Positions 1 through 44,300 of a stretch of DNA of 64,000 bases are shown here, one piece after another. A program made the position numbers and the translations under genes. The notes under the pieces were generated by a model. That model did not search any database and had not been told where the DNA came from. It saw only the letters and a program-made list of their open reading frames with translations. Source of the DNA: Ascidia mentula (Eukaryota; Chordata; Ascidiacea; Phlebobranchia; Ascidiidae); assembly GCA_947561715.1 (NCBI GenBank), contig OX387198.1, forward strand, positions 2,170,001 through 2,234,000, given 5' to 3'. Position 1 is the stretch's first letter, and the number at the start of each line of letters is the position of its first letter.

Positions 1-33428
<33,428 letters not shown>

Positions 33429-35353
33429 GTTCTACACAACAAACATTGTGAAGAAATACACTTAACACTGGAACAGTGCACAGAAACGTGGATCACATAG
33501 ATTTAGGACAGAATATAGGAGGAAAATAGTGGCAGGGAATCAGATGTTTAACACAAGACATCAACATTTATACAGGGCAGCCAATACATACTTATAATTG
33601 TGTTTATACCAGATATCATGGTTTTTAACACTCTGTAACTGCAGAAAAGTCTTGCAACAATTTTTCAAAACAATATTATGTAAAACTGTGTCGAAAACAT
33701 CTATGAACACCCATCTAGAAACAATAAATCCAGTTTTAAATTTAATAGAATAAAAGTCTTATGCAGTAGTTTCTTACACACGAAAAGTGCACAAATTAAT
33801 GTCTACTGCTATGAATCACTTGAAATTTCTGCACCTCAGCCGAAAACCTTAACTGGAAACAATGGAAAGGAACCAAACAATCAACAATGGGGTGAATCAT
33901 AATTTCTCATTCTTGTGAACTGTTCAGTGAAAAGTAAATGAGTTACAGAGAAATAACTACAATTTATCAAAAAAGTAATTATTTCCCATTGCTTTGATAG
34001 ACAATGCACATTGTGAGCAAACAAACAATGGAGTTGACAGTAAATCCCAACATTAAACCAATGTTGGCCTATACTGCAAACAGTTTAAAAGGTAAACATT
34101 TGATGTCTGGCACTGACAGAAGCAGAATAACTAACTTTTGTGGTTGAAGCGAAAACACTGTGTCAACCTCCCCCATGGAGCAAGGCCTATTTGCTCAAAT
34201 TTTTGTGGTTGGCCAATATAAGGTAGTTTGGCAGACTAAACAGAACATATCTAGTGTCACACTAAAATGCTGTTTTTACAAACTGATTAAAGCTGAATTT
34301 TTTTAAACGGATACCTTGCAATATATAAACCACCTTCAAAGATTTTTTACAGTTTGAAAGAAATTCATGATTGCAACACGCAACTACTTCTTTCATTTGA
34401 TAAAGTATATTTACAAACAATGATATTTATGTACATGAAACAGCACTTTAAAATTATCTTTTCTAGGTGAATTTCTAAATGTACTGCATACTTGACAATT
34501 ATGAAACACTGAACAAGATGGAAAGTTGATATCCGTTGAGGAAATGGGGTTTTACATGTCACACCCCACGGCACGGTGCCACATCATCATTCATTTACAT
34601 CCTATGTACATTCACTTGCTCCAGGAAAATATTTAAACACACTGCTGTAACTTACAACAATAACTGAAGACCCCACTAAAACTACATTTAAACTTCAAAA
34701 GCCAGGTTCAAGAAATGATTGCAACCAAAGGTATCTAAATCAACAAAATGAATAAATAACTTGGGATGCCATTAATATTCCACAGAAACTGACAATGCTT
34801 AAAGGACAAAAGTGAAAAGATTTTTTTTAAATAAATCCGCTAACAAAATCAGAGGCTTGTTGCTTCAAACCTACACCAATTTGCTGCTGCAGTGAAAAAG
34901 ATAATGCCTGATTCTCATACAGTTAATGAGCATGACTAAATACCATGCAAATAATACATGCACATTCCAAGCATGCAATGAATTTACATAATCATACTTA
35001 CATAATGTTGTGCAAAGAAACATGACAGCACCTTCCTATGAAGCAGGCACCTGGATTCCGGTATCTTGAAATGTGAGGCAACTACATGGCAGTTTATTAC
35101 ATTATACTGCTAACATACTGCCACAAACCATCCTAACAAAACAAAACAAGTTTTTCATGTTACATTTTAAAGTATGATTGGTATACAGTAGCAAACTGAA
35201 GCCAAACCAAAATACAAAATTAGTGTTCAGAAGACAAACACAAGTTTGGTGACAATGTTTTCATTACCTTGAAATATAAAATTAAACAAGACCAAAAATA
35301 AAATACATAATCAATCGAGTGAAACTCATTGGCACTAAAATTGCCTTAAGGTT
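33429..35353. other. Intergenic region, LYST 5' flank and LSM3 3' flank
   Basis: AT-rich sequence with no convincing coding exon, RNA gene or strong repeat. LYST promoter and any 5' untranslated exon, and the end of the LSM3 transcript, should lie here. Confidence 0.6.
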
Positions 35354-35359
35354 TTTATT
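35354..35359 (-). terminator. Polyadenylation signal for LSM3
   Basis: TTTATT on the plus strand (AATAAA on minus) lies about 46 bp past the LSM3 stop codon. Confidence 0.6.
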
Positions 35360-35404
35360 TTCCAAGTCCTGCTGTAAACATCAACATGAAACTATTTCCC
35401 AGCC

Positions 35405-35722
35405 TTAAGCACCAGCTCTTAAAGGAGGTGAAACCAGAATGACTCCATCCCCACGAACAAACAACATCTGAATATTCCGTTTGGTTTGCTTGTAAATTTC
35501 TTCGTAAGTCTCTTCATCGATTTCCACAAGTGTGACAGTTTCTTCGACGTCCCCAAGAACCATGTTGAGATGTTGATCGTAGGCATGAAGTCGACCTCTA
35601 AGCTCTCTTTCATTTCGCATTTTCACATAAACACGTTCATCGAGACTGAGTCGAATGAGGTCGAGGGGCTCTTCAACAGCTTGTAGTATCGGTGCTTGTT
35701 GTTGGTCGTCATCTTCGGCCAT
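35405..35722 (-). CDS. LSM3: LSM3, U6 snRNA-associated Sm-like protein
   Basis: Subunit of the heteroheptameric Lsm rings: Lsm2-8 binds the U6 snRNA 3' end in the nucleus, and Lsm1-7 acts in cytoplasmic mRNA decapping. The 105-aa protein is very close to human LSM3 over its full length: [20 protein letters not shown], then [20 protein letters not shown] (Sm1 motif) and [17 protein letters not shown] (Sm2 motif with the RGD core). The start is the first Met, followed by an acidic/Gln-rich N-terminus as in other animals. The coding region has no intron. The next gene rightwards, DHRS7B, is also on the minus strand. Confidence 0.98.
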   Translation of the reverse strand: MAEDDDQQQAPILQAVEEPLDLIRLSLDERVYVKMRNERELRGRLHAYDQHLNMVLGDVEETVTLVEIDEETYEEIYKQTKRNIQMLFVRGDGVILVSPPLRAGA

Positions 35723-35857
35723 GGTGGTTAATGAAGAATTAAGTATATACTAAATGCAAATTGCTGAAATTGAAGTGTAAACATTAGAAACTAGCTCATA
35801 AACCGAAGTTAACAAATTCTATTTCATCAATTCCAAGAAAAACATTCTATATATACA

Positions 35858-36205
35858 ATGGCATCCACAGTTCAGTTTACACAAAAATGTGCGTATCTGC
35901 ATGACAGAAGAATCCAGGCAGAAAAAGCTAAACTTAGTGATTTAAAAACTGGCAGGTTGTATGCGGAAACACATCAGACCAAATGTCTCACAGCTGCCAA
36001 CTCTGGTATATTAGACTGGAGGGACCACGGTTGCATATTATTTCATTCCTTGTGTTCCATTTATAAACCCGTGATTGGAAAGAATGCATATTTTCGCAAT
36101 TTTATGAAAAATATCAGTTTGTCCACGCAAAATCCGCGAAATCGACGCTTACCAGAAAAAATCCACCGCGCAAACTACACACTTTTTAATCTGGACCGTA
36201 CGTAA
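35858..36205 (+). CDS. Hypothetical 115-aa ORF, divergent from LSM3
   Basis: An ATG-initiated ORF 136 bp upstream of and divergent from LSM3. The N-terminal third is charged and helix-prone (CAYLHDRRIQAEKAKLSDLK). I recognise no family. It may be a genuine small gene using the shared promoter, a first coding exon (a GT follows GGCAG near 35,954), or chance. No downstream partner exon was identified. Confidence 0.25.
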   Translation: MASTVQFTQKCAYLHDRRIQAEKAKLSDLKTGRLYAETHQTKCLTAANSGILDWRDHGCILFHSLCSIYKPVIGKNAYFRNFMKNISLSTQNPRNRRLPEKIHRANYTLFNLDRT

Positions 36206-36938
36206 ATTATTTGAACAAACCTTACTAAAAGCTACTTTATGTAAACACATTATAACCAAACGACCATTAAACGGGTAAAACAGTCTGCAAAAACGTAGTT
36301 TTCTGGACATCTTTTCTCTTTTGGGCAAAAAAAACATCCAACAACATGGCGAGACTTGCTGAGTAATTGCTTTATGCCGCCAACAGACGTGACTGCTGAG
36401 TCATGACCTTTGAAAAATTGATTCGTAACAAAAAACCTTATTCTATCTTAGTAATTATTTTCTTGTTATATTGCAGTTAACAAAAAAATGAATGAATTGA
36501 TGAATCAACATATTCGGCATCCAAGTATCACTCTAATATAATATGTGCACACTGCACAAAAACCGGCCCACACGATCAGGGAAATCCCCCTTTTTCTGAT
36601 AATCCGCGCAAAAAGCTCCTTTTGATAAAGGACAAACTTACAAAATTTATTGACACAAGACATTTTGAATAAATTACTGATAAGACAACAATCACAACAC
36701 AAAAAAATCCTTGAGAAATTTGCAAATTAAAGCAGCCTGCAAAATCTGTACACTGCAAAGCAGCATAACAAATCTATTCACAATATGTACACAGCATCAA
36801 AGTATTGCGAATAACAGGAGCACAAAAAAGTTTAATCAAAAATATACACAGGTTTTTAGCTACAGACATTAACAGCATAATGTGAAAACAATTACAAATT
36901 CATGAATAGCAGCTGTTTAAAACTCTGACTGACAATTG
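36206..36938. other. Intergenic region; no gene seen
   Basis: Region past the 3' end of DHRS7B. AT-rich; no recognisable exon, RNA gene or clear repeat. Confidence 0.5.
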
Positions 36939-38388
36939 CTACAAATTAAATTTTCTCCTAATCAGGTACATCGCAAGTTCTGGAAATAAAAACTGTATCC
37001 AGGGAACCAACTTGTAAAAAAGGGGTGCCACAACTAATTCAGGGCATCCCTTGACCACTGCATTGACAACCCATTCTGCCACAAATTCAGGCTTCATTCC
37101 TGTGAGATATTCATTTGCAGGTTGGCCATAAACAGACCCATCACCTGTTGATAAAAACACTGTTATTTAGCTTCAAATATGCAAGCAGTTACATTTAATC
37201 TGTGACTCTTTTTTAACAGTGCATACACAAAGTCCTTGTTTTATCCCAACAAAGTCATGTTTAAAGGCACAAATTTAAAAAAACACTTTTAGTATTTGTT
37301 AATCAGCTATATACCTTTCAGGGCATTTTGGGAGATATTAGTGTTGATATATCCAGGATTTACACATGTAACTTTGATGTTATACTGGTGCACTTCAGGA
37401 CGAAGAGAATCGTAAAATCCTTGAACAGCATGTTTAGATGCAGAATATGCTGATCGAAATGGTATAGCAACAGTATTCTACAATAATACAAATGTGTTAA
37501 ATTAGTGAGTAAAAAATTTGTGAAAAAATAATGTCAACATTATGATAAAATTATAGTAACAAGGATAACAAGGCAAGCCAACATGGCACTGAACCTTAAA
37601 TTATTTTTGGAAAGATACTTAGACAACAAAATGCATACTTACAAAAGTTGTATAATATGTACTTTTTCCTCATGCAAATCATAATGACCCACAACCAAAC
37701 TACAGGACTTTGTGGGGTTGTAATTACATTTTTTATGACTCATAATTTGTTTAGTAGTTTAGAAAAAGTGTATGTCACTATATCAACCAATATTTTACAC
37801 TTACAGTTTGCAAAATAGGCAATTTATCATACACACCTGAATACTACCAATGCCAACAACATGTCCAGAGCCTTGTGCTACCATAAAAGGTAATACAGCT
37901 TTTGTGACGGATACTGGCCCAAAGATGTTTACATCAAAAACATGCTGATAGACATCAATTTTTGTTGTTAGAGCCAATTCTTTGTTTCCAATTCCAGCAT
38001 TGTTTACAAGAATGTCAATTCTGTTGCCACAAAGTGCTGCAACCTCTCGAATGATATCAGGAACATTTTCCACATCTGAAACATCCAAGGCATGCACAAT
38101 AGACGACAAATGTTCGTCTTTTCCAGAAACCGGATAAACTTCTTCAAGTTGAGTCTGCACTTGCTTTAATCCCTCCAGGTTGCGTGAGCACAAAATAACT
38201 TTGCACCCATACTTTCGGAAAGCAAAGCAACAAGCTTTACCCAATCCAGAACTGGCACCAGTTATTAAAACAACTTTTCCTTTTAGCTTCTTTAGCTTTT
38301 GTCCTTCACTTGGTGCTCGAATGTATAAATAAATGGCTCCACCACTCACCAAGATCAACAAAATAGTGCAAAACACACTAATTAACAT
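36939..38388 (-). CDS. DHRS7B: DHRS7B-type membrane short-chain dehydrogenase/reductase (three exons)
   Basis: Exons 37837-38388, 37315-37477 and 36939-37144 join in phases 0 and 1. SDR-family oxidoreductase: an N-terminal hydrophobic anchor (residues ~1-25, [20 protein letters not shown]), the dinucleotide-binding TGASSGLG, the structural NNAG, the active-site region GIGSIQ and the catalytic YSASK. Closest family by eye is DHRS7B: SIQ...[13 protein letters not shown] and [10 protein letters not shown]...DGSVYG. Mammalian DHRS7B is linked to peroxisomal and ER ether-lipid (acyl-DHAP reductase) metabolism. The tail is short and basic (LIRRKFNL). DHRS7 and other SDRs fit less well. Confidence 0.88.
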
Positions 38389-38589
38389 ATTTTATAAACC
38401 TATAAGCATAAAAACTTGCCCAATCATAACTTTTGTGCTATCACTAAAACTGTGTATTAGGTTTTTTTAAGTATACACATGTCCTAATGCCAGCATCATT
38501 GCCATCGTATAGCCCAGTTATTAGGATTTTGCCAACAAGACTGACTGAATTCTCTACCGAATTGTGCGGTAACAAATTGGTGGGTGCCT

Positions 38590-39075
38590 CAATTGTAGGC
38601 ATAGAGTCTAGTAGGGCTCTAGGCCAGTGGTTCTTAACCTTCAGCCTTGTTCTCCCCCAAACTGTAAACAGGTTTCATACCAAAAGCAATTGTGTTTTTG
38701 TCGATCTACGTAAATAAGCTACTTAACTAAACACTGCATGACTGCAACACGATAAAAACAATATACATATCATTTTAAGCTTGCTTATTTAAACTAAAAA
38801 AATACGGGACCAATAAACGGTTTGTGACGAAAAATATAAATCATCACAAAAGGTATAGGACATTAAAGTCACTACCAAAAACGAAGTTTCGGTATAGAGC
38901 TTGCGCCCCCCCATGAGAATTGGTTGACCTCCCTGATTAAGAACCACTGGTCCAGGCATTGAAGGTATCGTAGGCATTGAGTCTAGGCATCGCAGGCATT
39001 GAGTCTAGGCGTTGTAGGAATTGGGTCTAGGCATGTAGGCATTGCATGCATTTACGGCATCGTAGACATTGTTGG
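38590..39075. repeat. Degenerate minisatellite (unit ~ TAGGCATTGAGTC) interrupted by a MITE
   Basis: Repeats of GTAGGCATTGAGTCTAGGC-like units occur at 38590-38624 and again at 38957-39075. The two blocks are separated by the hAT-like MITE at 38625-38949, so the element inserted into an existing tandem array. Confidence 0.75.
38625..38949. mobile_element. hAT-like MITE (325 bp)
   Basis: Termini CAGTGGTTCTTAA and TTAAGAACCACTG are perfect 13-bp inverted repeats of hAT type. The flanking octamers CTCTAGGC and GTCCAGGC agree at 6 of 8 positions, consistent with an aged 8-bp target duplication or with the repetitive host sequence. No ORF of a transposase is present. Confidence 0.75.
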
Positions 39076-39310
39076 CATTGACTTGTTTAACAAGTTTAAA
39101 ACTCCATACTTTTTAAACTGTTACTGCTGGAACTTGTCGACAACCCAGTAAACAGTACCAATGCAGTCCTTATTCACAACGCTTTGGTTGCCTTAGCACG
39201 TAGTATCGTATTCACTGGCTATTATGCATAATGTCTACAATGCCTACACTATACTTTATTATCCATACTGCCTCATGCCACTGGTTTCGACTTCGCGTCA
39301 TCAATATGTG

Positions 39311-39636
39311 TGACGTCACATAATGCTCCAGGTGAAAATTGGATGAAAATGCATTGGTTCAGTTAGTTTTTTTACTAAAACGCGTATAGCGTGGCCCTAA
39401 ATCCATTTGTGGGAAACTTTTACGTTTAGGCAAAGTGGAAATTGTCGATCAATTTCGTTTTTAGTGATTTTGGTACTTCTAAGAATATATATATTCTTCG
39501 ACAATTTTTGCTTTGCCTAAACAAACATGTTTTTCCCAAACGATGATTTACCGCAGCACTACACACGTTTAATTGAAGAACTTCTATCTAAACCAATGCA
39601 TTTTCCGCCATCTTTACCTACAGAATTGTGACGTCA
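39311..39636. mobile_element. Palindromic MITE with TGACGTCA ends
   Basis: Both ends carry TGACGTCA, then a diverged ~50-bp inverted region including AACCAATGCATTTTC. Inside is a second perfect inverted pair, GTTTAGGCAAAG (39424) and CTTTGCCTAAAC, around 39,425-39,525. About 326 bp; no ORF. Confidence 0.7.
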
Positions 39637-40558
39637 GACCCATTGATGACGCCAGGTGGAAACCATGAATATGGGCATCTGGTTTTCATACTTCTACGGG
39701 GGCAGCAATATTGTGACGTTTTTATCGTGGGGGCGCTCCCCTTGACTACAGGCCTATATGACGTCAACTGCTTTGTTAAAAAACAGAAGCTTAACAATTG
39801 CTTGTCTTATATCCATTGTGCAGGGATTTCGGCTGGTCATAATTCAAATATTTTGTTTTGTTTAAACTTGTTTTTTTGAAGCCGCTTTTAGCTTCAACAC
39901 TTACACCAAGTAGCTAGTTATCTCGCTTGATCTCGACGATCATGCCATTGGTCTCACAGATGAGAAAGGATCTCGGTTTTGGTCTTAGACCGAACTTTTA
40001 GGTCCAAGCACATAAACCATCGGTGTTGATGTTGGATCTTCGGCAATGGAAGTCTCTCAATCAATCGCGTTGGACATACATAACTTCTGAGCTAAATAAC
40101 TGGAGAAAGGAAATAAGATTGGTCCGCTATAATATCCTAACCCAAAGTGAAACCCTTTGTTGCATCAGTGCACAAAGGCTTCAGCAGGTATATGGCCGAA
40201 AACTCTCACTGTACCAACCTTCGGCTGAAAAATATAGCTTAAAAATAAATTCTTTTTATAAACACAACACTAAAGCATAAAAAGGAAAAATACTCAATAT
40301 AGACCAAACTACATAAAATTGATAAGCTTTGTCCAACACGCATATGTGCAAATAACAACGAAGTATTACATACAATGTAATATTACTTATACCTGATGAA
40401 GCGAGAGGTACTCGCGAAAGCTAGTGTGCATTTTTGAATACGAAAGTCAGTCTTTTTGAAGAGTGCCAAATCAGGAGAATTTAGTTCGTGTATATACAAT
40501 GTGTATTTTATGCAATGTTAAGTTTCATTACATTGTTGTACACGAAATCTTTTCGTTT
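39637..40558. other. Intergenic region past gene B
   Basis: 3' flank of gene B. Contains a CTGATGA...GCGAAA stem-loop signature at 40393-40419 (stem GCGAG/CTCGC). Otherwise no convincing gene. Confidence 0.5.
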
Positions 40559-41304
40559 TCAAACATTGTTTGAACTCTTGAAGTTGTTTTTACACTTTTC
40601 AATCCTCTCCCTCTTTTCCTCTTCAGTTAGGTCTGTTGCGATTCCGTAAACCTCGATAGCCCTTTCATAAAACTTTCTACTATCATGCAGTCGATCTGTT
40701 TCTCTGTATACAACACCAAGGTTGTTTGACAAAGCTCCAAACACATCATGTTTTAATGAGTTGTCACCAAACTGTTTTTGCATCATTTCAAGTCCGAGTT
40801 TAATTGTGTTTTCTCTCGAAGAATGATCTCCGATTAAATGTTGACTGACTTCAATTCTGTGCAAACACAAAGCTTGACTCAAACATGCAACTTCCTTTTC
40901 CACTTTTTTAATATTTTGTATTTTGAGTCTCATCTTTTCCATTAGTGGAATCACGTGATCACCAACTATTCGTTTGTTTTTCAATTTTTGATTCCGATCT
41001 GATGTTTTCATCAAATCATCACACGTCAGCTTTAGACCACCCACACAATCTCTCAGACCCTCCGCTCCTTCCCACCCATCGCATTTTTCATAAAGTTCAG
41101 ATGCAATATCGTAATAAGAAATTGATTCCAAGCAGTTCCCCTCTTCTCTGTTTTCATCTCCAGTTATTTTTATATCTACCGCTGTTTTTCCAAGACCTTC
41201 AAATGACCTTGAAAGTTGGTTTCTTGTTTCATTAGCTTCCAAATATTTCCCTTCTTTCAACAAATCAACGTAATTTGCTAACGGAGTCATATCCATATGT
41301 TCAT
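40559..41304 (-). CDS. Gene B terminal TPR-like exon
   Basis: Acceptor TTTTAG at 41305, phase 1; begins DEHMDMTPLANYVDLLKEGK and ends at a stop. About 248 codons of mostly helical sequence. Motifs shared with the other three copies: EANETRNQLSRS, ESISYYDIASELYE, GDHVIPLMEKMRLKIQN, TIKLGLEMMQKQFGDNS, a TPR-like NNLGVVYRETDRLHDSRKFY, and AIEVYGIATDLTEE. At least two TPR-type helix pairs are evident in the last third. Confidence 0.85.
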
Positions 41305-44300
41305 CTAAAACAAAAAACAACTAATGATAACCTTCTTCAGAGGAACCAAATGTCGACTTAGGTTGCTCAACCATAGAATACTACAACAGTATTCTATGCT
41401 CCAACTAACCTACAATTATTTGTCTGCTGCAATGTTATCTGTTTTTGTTCTCTGCATCATTTGATTCACCACATAATCGAATCAGACATATCAAAGGAGA
41501 AGGCGCTTTCTAGCCTTCTAATAGGCTTACGACGACCAAACAACATTAAAACGATGCAGTAGTGCGGTGCAAAACGCACCATTTGGATACCTCTGTCCGG
41601 GACATTTTTTTCTTTTTTCAAACACAAAGTTCATCACAAAAAGCGATTTACCTCTGCACTACACGTGTTTAGATGCATTTTTAGCCAATCTTTACCTGCA
41701 GCATTGTAAAATTTAGAACTTCTTTTTACCTAGTGTTTTGTATATTTTTGCATGTCATCAGTCAGAACGTTGTCTATTTTAATCCTAATGCACTGGAAAT
41801 ATACTTCAAACCTCACCAATATTCCCACAGTTTAAAATCCACATACATTGAAGTACCTGTTTCCTGCAGTGTTATGGAGTTGCTTTCTGCACTTGACTGT
41901 TGGCTATGAGTTGCATCAGCAGAGGTGGCTGCACCCTTCTCCAAAGTGCTTCTGGTTTGCTCTAAAAATTTCGATCTACTTTTACAATTACACAACAAGC
42001 ATATAAGAATGAAAAACATTTATTGTGTGTTAATGATCAAATTTAACCTTAATTTTATGCAATGTACTACAATTGTAAGCAAAATATATACACAATACAC
42101 CAAACAAAAATATTCATAACATAGTTTTAAACAGTACAAACAATACTTAGTAGTTAGATGCACTATCATAGTTTTCAGAATCAGCGCATATCACACATTA
42201 CTTGTTACAAGATACTTATATAAAACAACAGATTTAACACATATTCTGTCATAGTGGTGCAACATATTTTTATTACTGCACTCTTACCTTTGCTACTAAT
42301 GTTGGTAAAACTAACATTTCCATGTACACATGAGCTAATAAAAACCTTAAACCAGTATATTTAGCATTGCTTAAATTGTACAATTTCACATGCAAAATGA
42401 CATCTTGTGATAATATTTTGTGAGTGTATTGTCACAAGTTATACTGGAAGATCAGTGAGTGTAATGTTGTGATGATACTTTTATTAAAGAAGAAGGATTC
42501 TTGTTGACAATGGATCATACTAACCATTTATCGTACTTGGAGATATGCTTTTATAACAATTACTTTTAGCAGACCATTACTGTGCAATACAGTTGCTGGG
42601 TTGGTAACTGACACAAACATGCCTCATAAAGTTAAGTTACAAGATATTGTCCATTGTAGTTTTTCATGAAAAATATTGTCTACTCATTGCAAGATTTTTT
42701 GTTTGCTGACTTTTTTACTTTATTCCAGCAATATTGTACCTGTTTGTTTTTGGAATTTGGATCCATCACAATGTTGTGTTTGTTCAATTCTTGTCTCAGA
42801 TGATGGCTGATGCTGTGTCCTGTCATCAAGATATCTTGGGTGACTTTCATTACTTCCTTTTTCAAAAAAATCTTCAAATACATAAAGATTGGTATTTACG
42901 CTCAGGCCTGACTTGCGTGACAATTATGAACAATACAAACAACAATGCTTTTGTAGTGAAAACTGTCTTTCAATACCTTTACTGTAATATCATAATTTAA
43001 ACAACAATAACTTAATGAATTTGAGAAATTTAGCATCAAAAGTTCCTCCACCTTTTAGCTGATGTAGAGTTTTTGTTGAGCCTGATGATGATTGAGGTTG
43101 TGTATCATCATCTTCTTGTCTGTGGTGATTTTCAGTATCTCCTGCTTAGAGGGGAATTGTTGAAATTAACAATTATGCTTATATGTACAGTGATGAGGTC
43201 ACAAAATGAGAAAAATTGCCTAATTTTGTTTCTGTTCTAGGCATTGTTAGCACAGAAGTAGTATTATAGTTTCACAACTACACAATGAGCATATTAAGTA
43301 TGAAAAACATTTATTCTGTGTTGATGATCAAATTTTAACCTTTATAAGCAATCTACTGTTAACTGTAAAATAGGCACAAAATAGGCACAAAGAACCATTC
43401 GCTTACTATGATCTGTTGATAACATAGTTTCAAATAGTACAAACAATATTTAGTAGTTAGATGCACTGGCATAGTTGTCAAAATCAGTGCAAATCTGCAC
43501 ATTGATTGTAAAACAGCAGTTTTGACACAAAGTTTTTTATGTTGGCAAAACTTGGAATTTGTTAATAATAATAATGTTGGTAGCATTAACATTTCCCTGC
43601 ACTCCTACTATACTTTCATCAGATACTTTTGAGTCATGCAAAGATGTATTTTGGATCTGATCAGATTTCTCTACATACACAAAAAAATTTACAAACTAAG
43701 GCAAGTTATCACTATTAAAATTTATAAGGTTTTATAGTTTCTGATGTGGTCCATCTGCTTTGTACCCATGTAATGTAGAACTAATGGCTTAAAGGTTGAT
43801 CATCTGTTTCAGTATGCTTCCACTTCTGACCAGCCCAAGTTGAACATGTCTTATTGTTACAGTTTACATTTTATTTGCCACATTTTCAGCATATCCAAAT
43901 TTACCACACTACTTGCATTTTGGCTTGATCTTAATTCATATCACCTTTTCAATCACCCGAGCAAATTGAATTCTTAAACAAACTAATGAATTTAATTCAT
44001 TGAACTATACATAGGAGTATAGAATTACAGCAATATTTATTACTTCTATACAATACCGGTTTCATTTAGGGATGCAGAGCCAACATCTGATTCCTGTTGT
44101 TGAGTTCTTTTTGTGACGGATGGTGATTGAGGTTGAGAAAGGTCACCTTGTTGGCCAGTGTGACTTTCAGCACTAGCAGTTGACAAGGAATCTAGAAGCA
44201 CGTACATTTTTATTATATTGTTAAACTTGATACATAAATGCATCACAAAATATTGCTGGAAATATGTAAGTTTAGTTAAACCATTTCATCAGTCAGCATA

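Noticed and set aside
40023..40280. 85-aa plus-strand ORF with repeated CISAQRLQ-like text.
   Set aside because: Low-complexity, no homology, and lies in repeat-rich intergenic sequence; no evidence of a gene.
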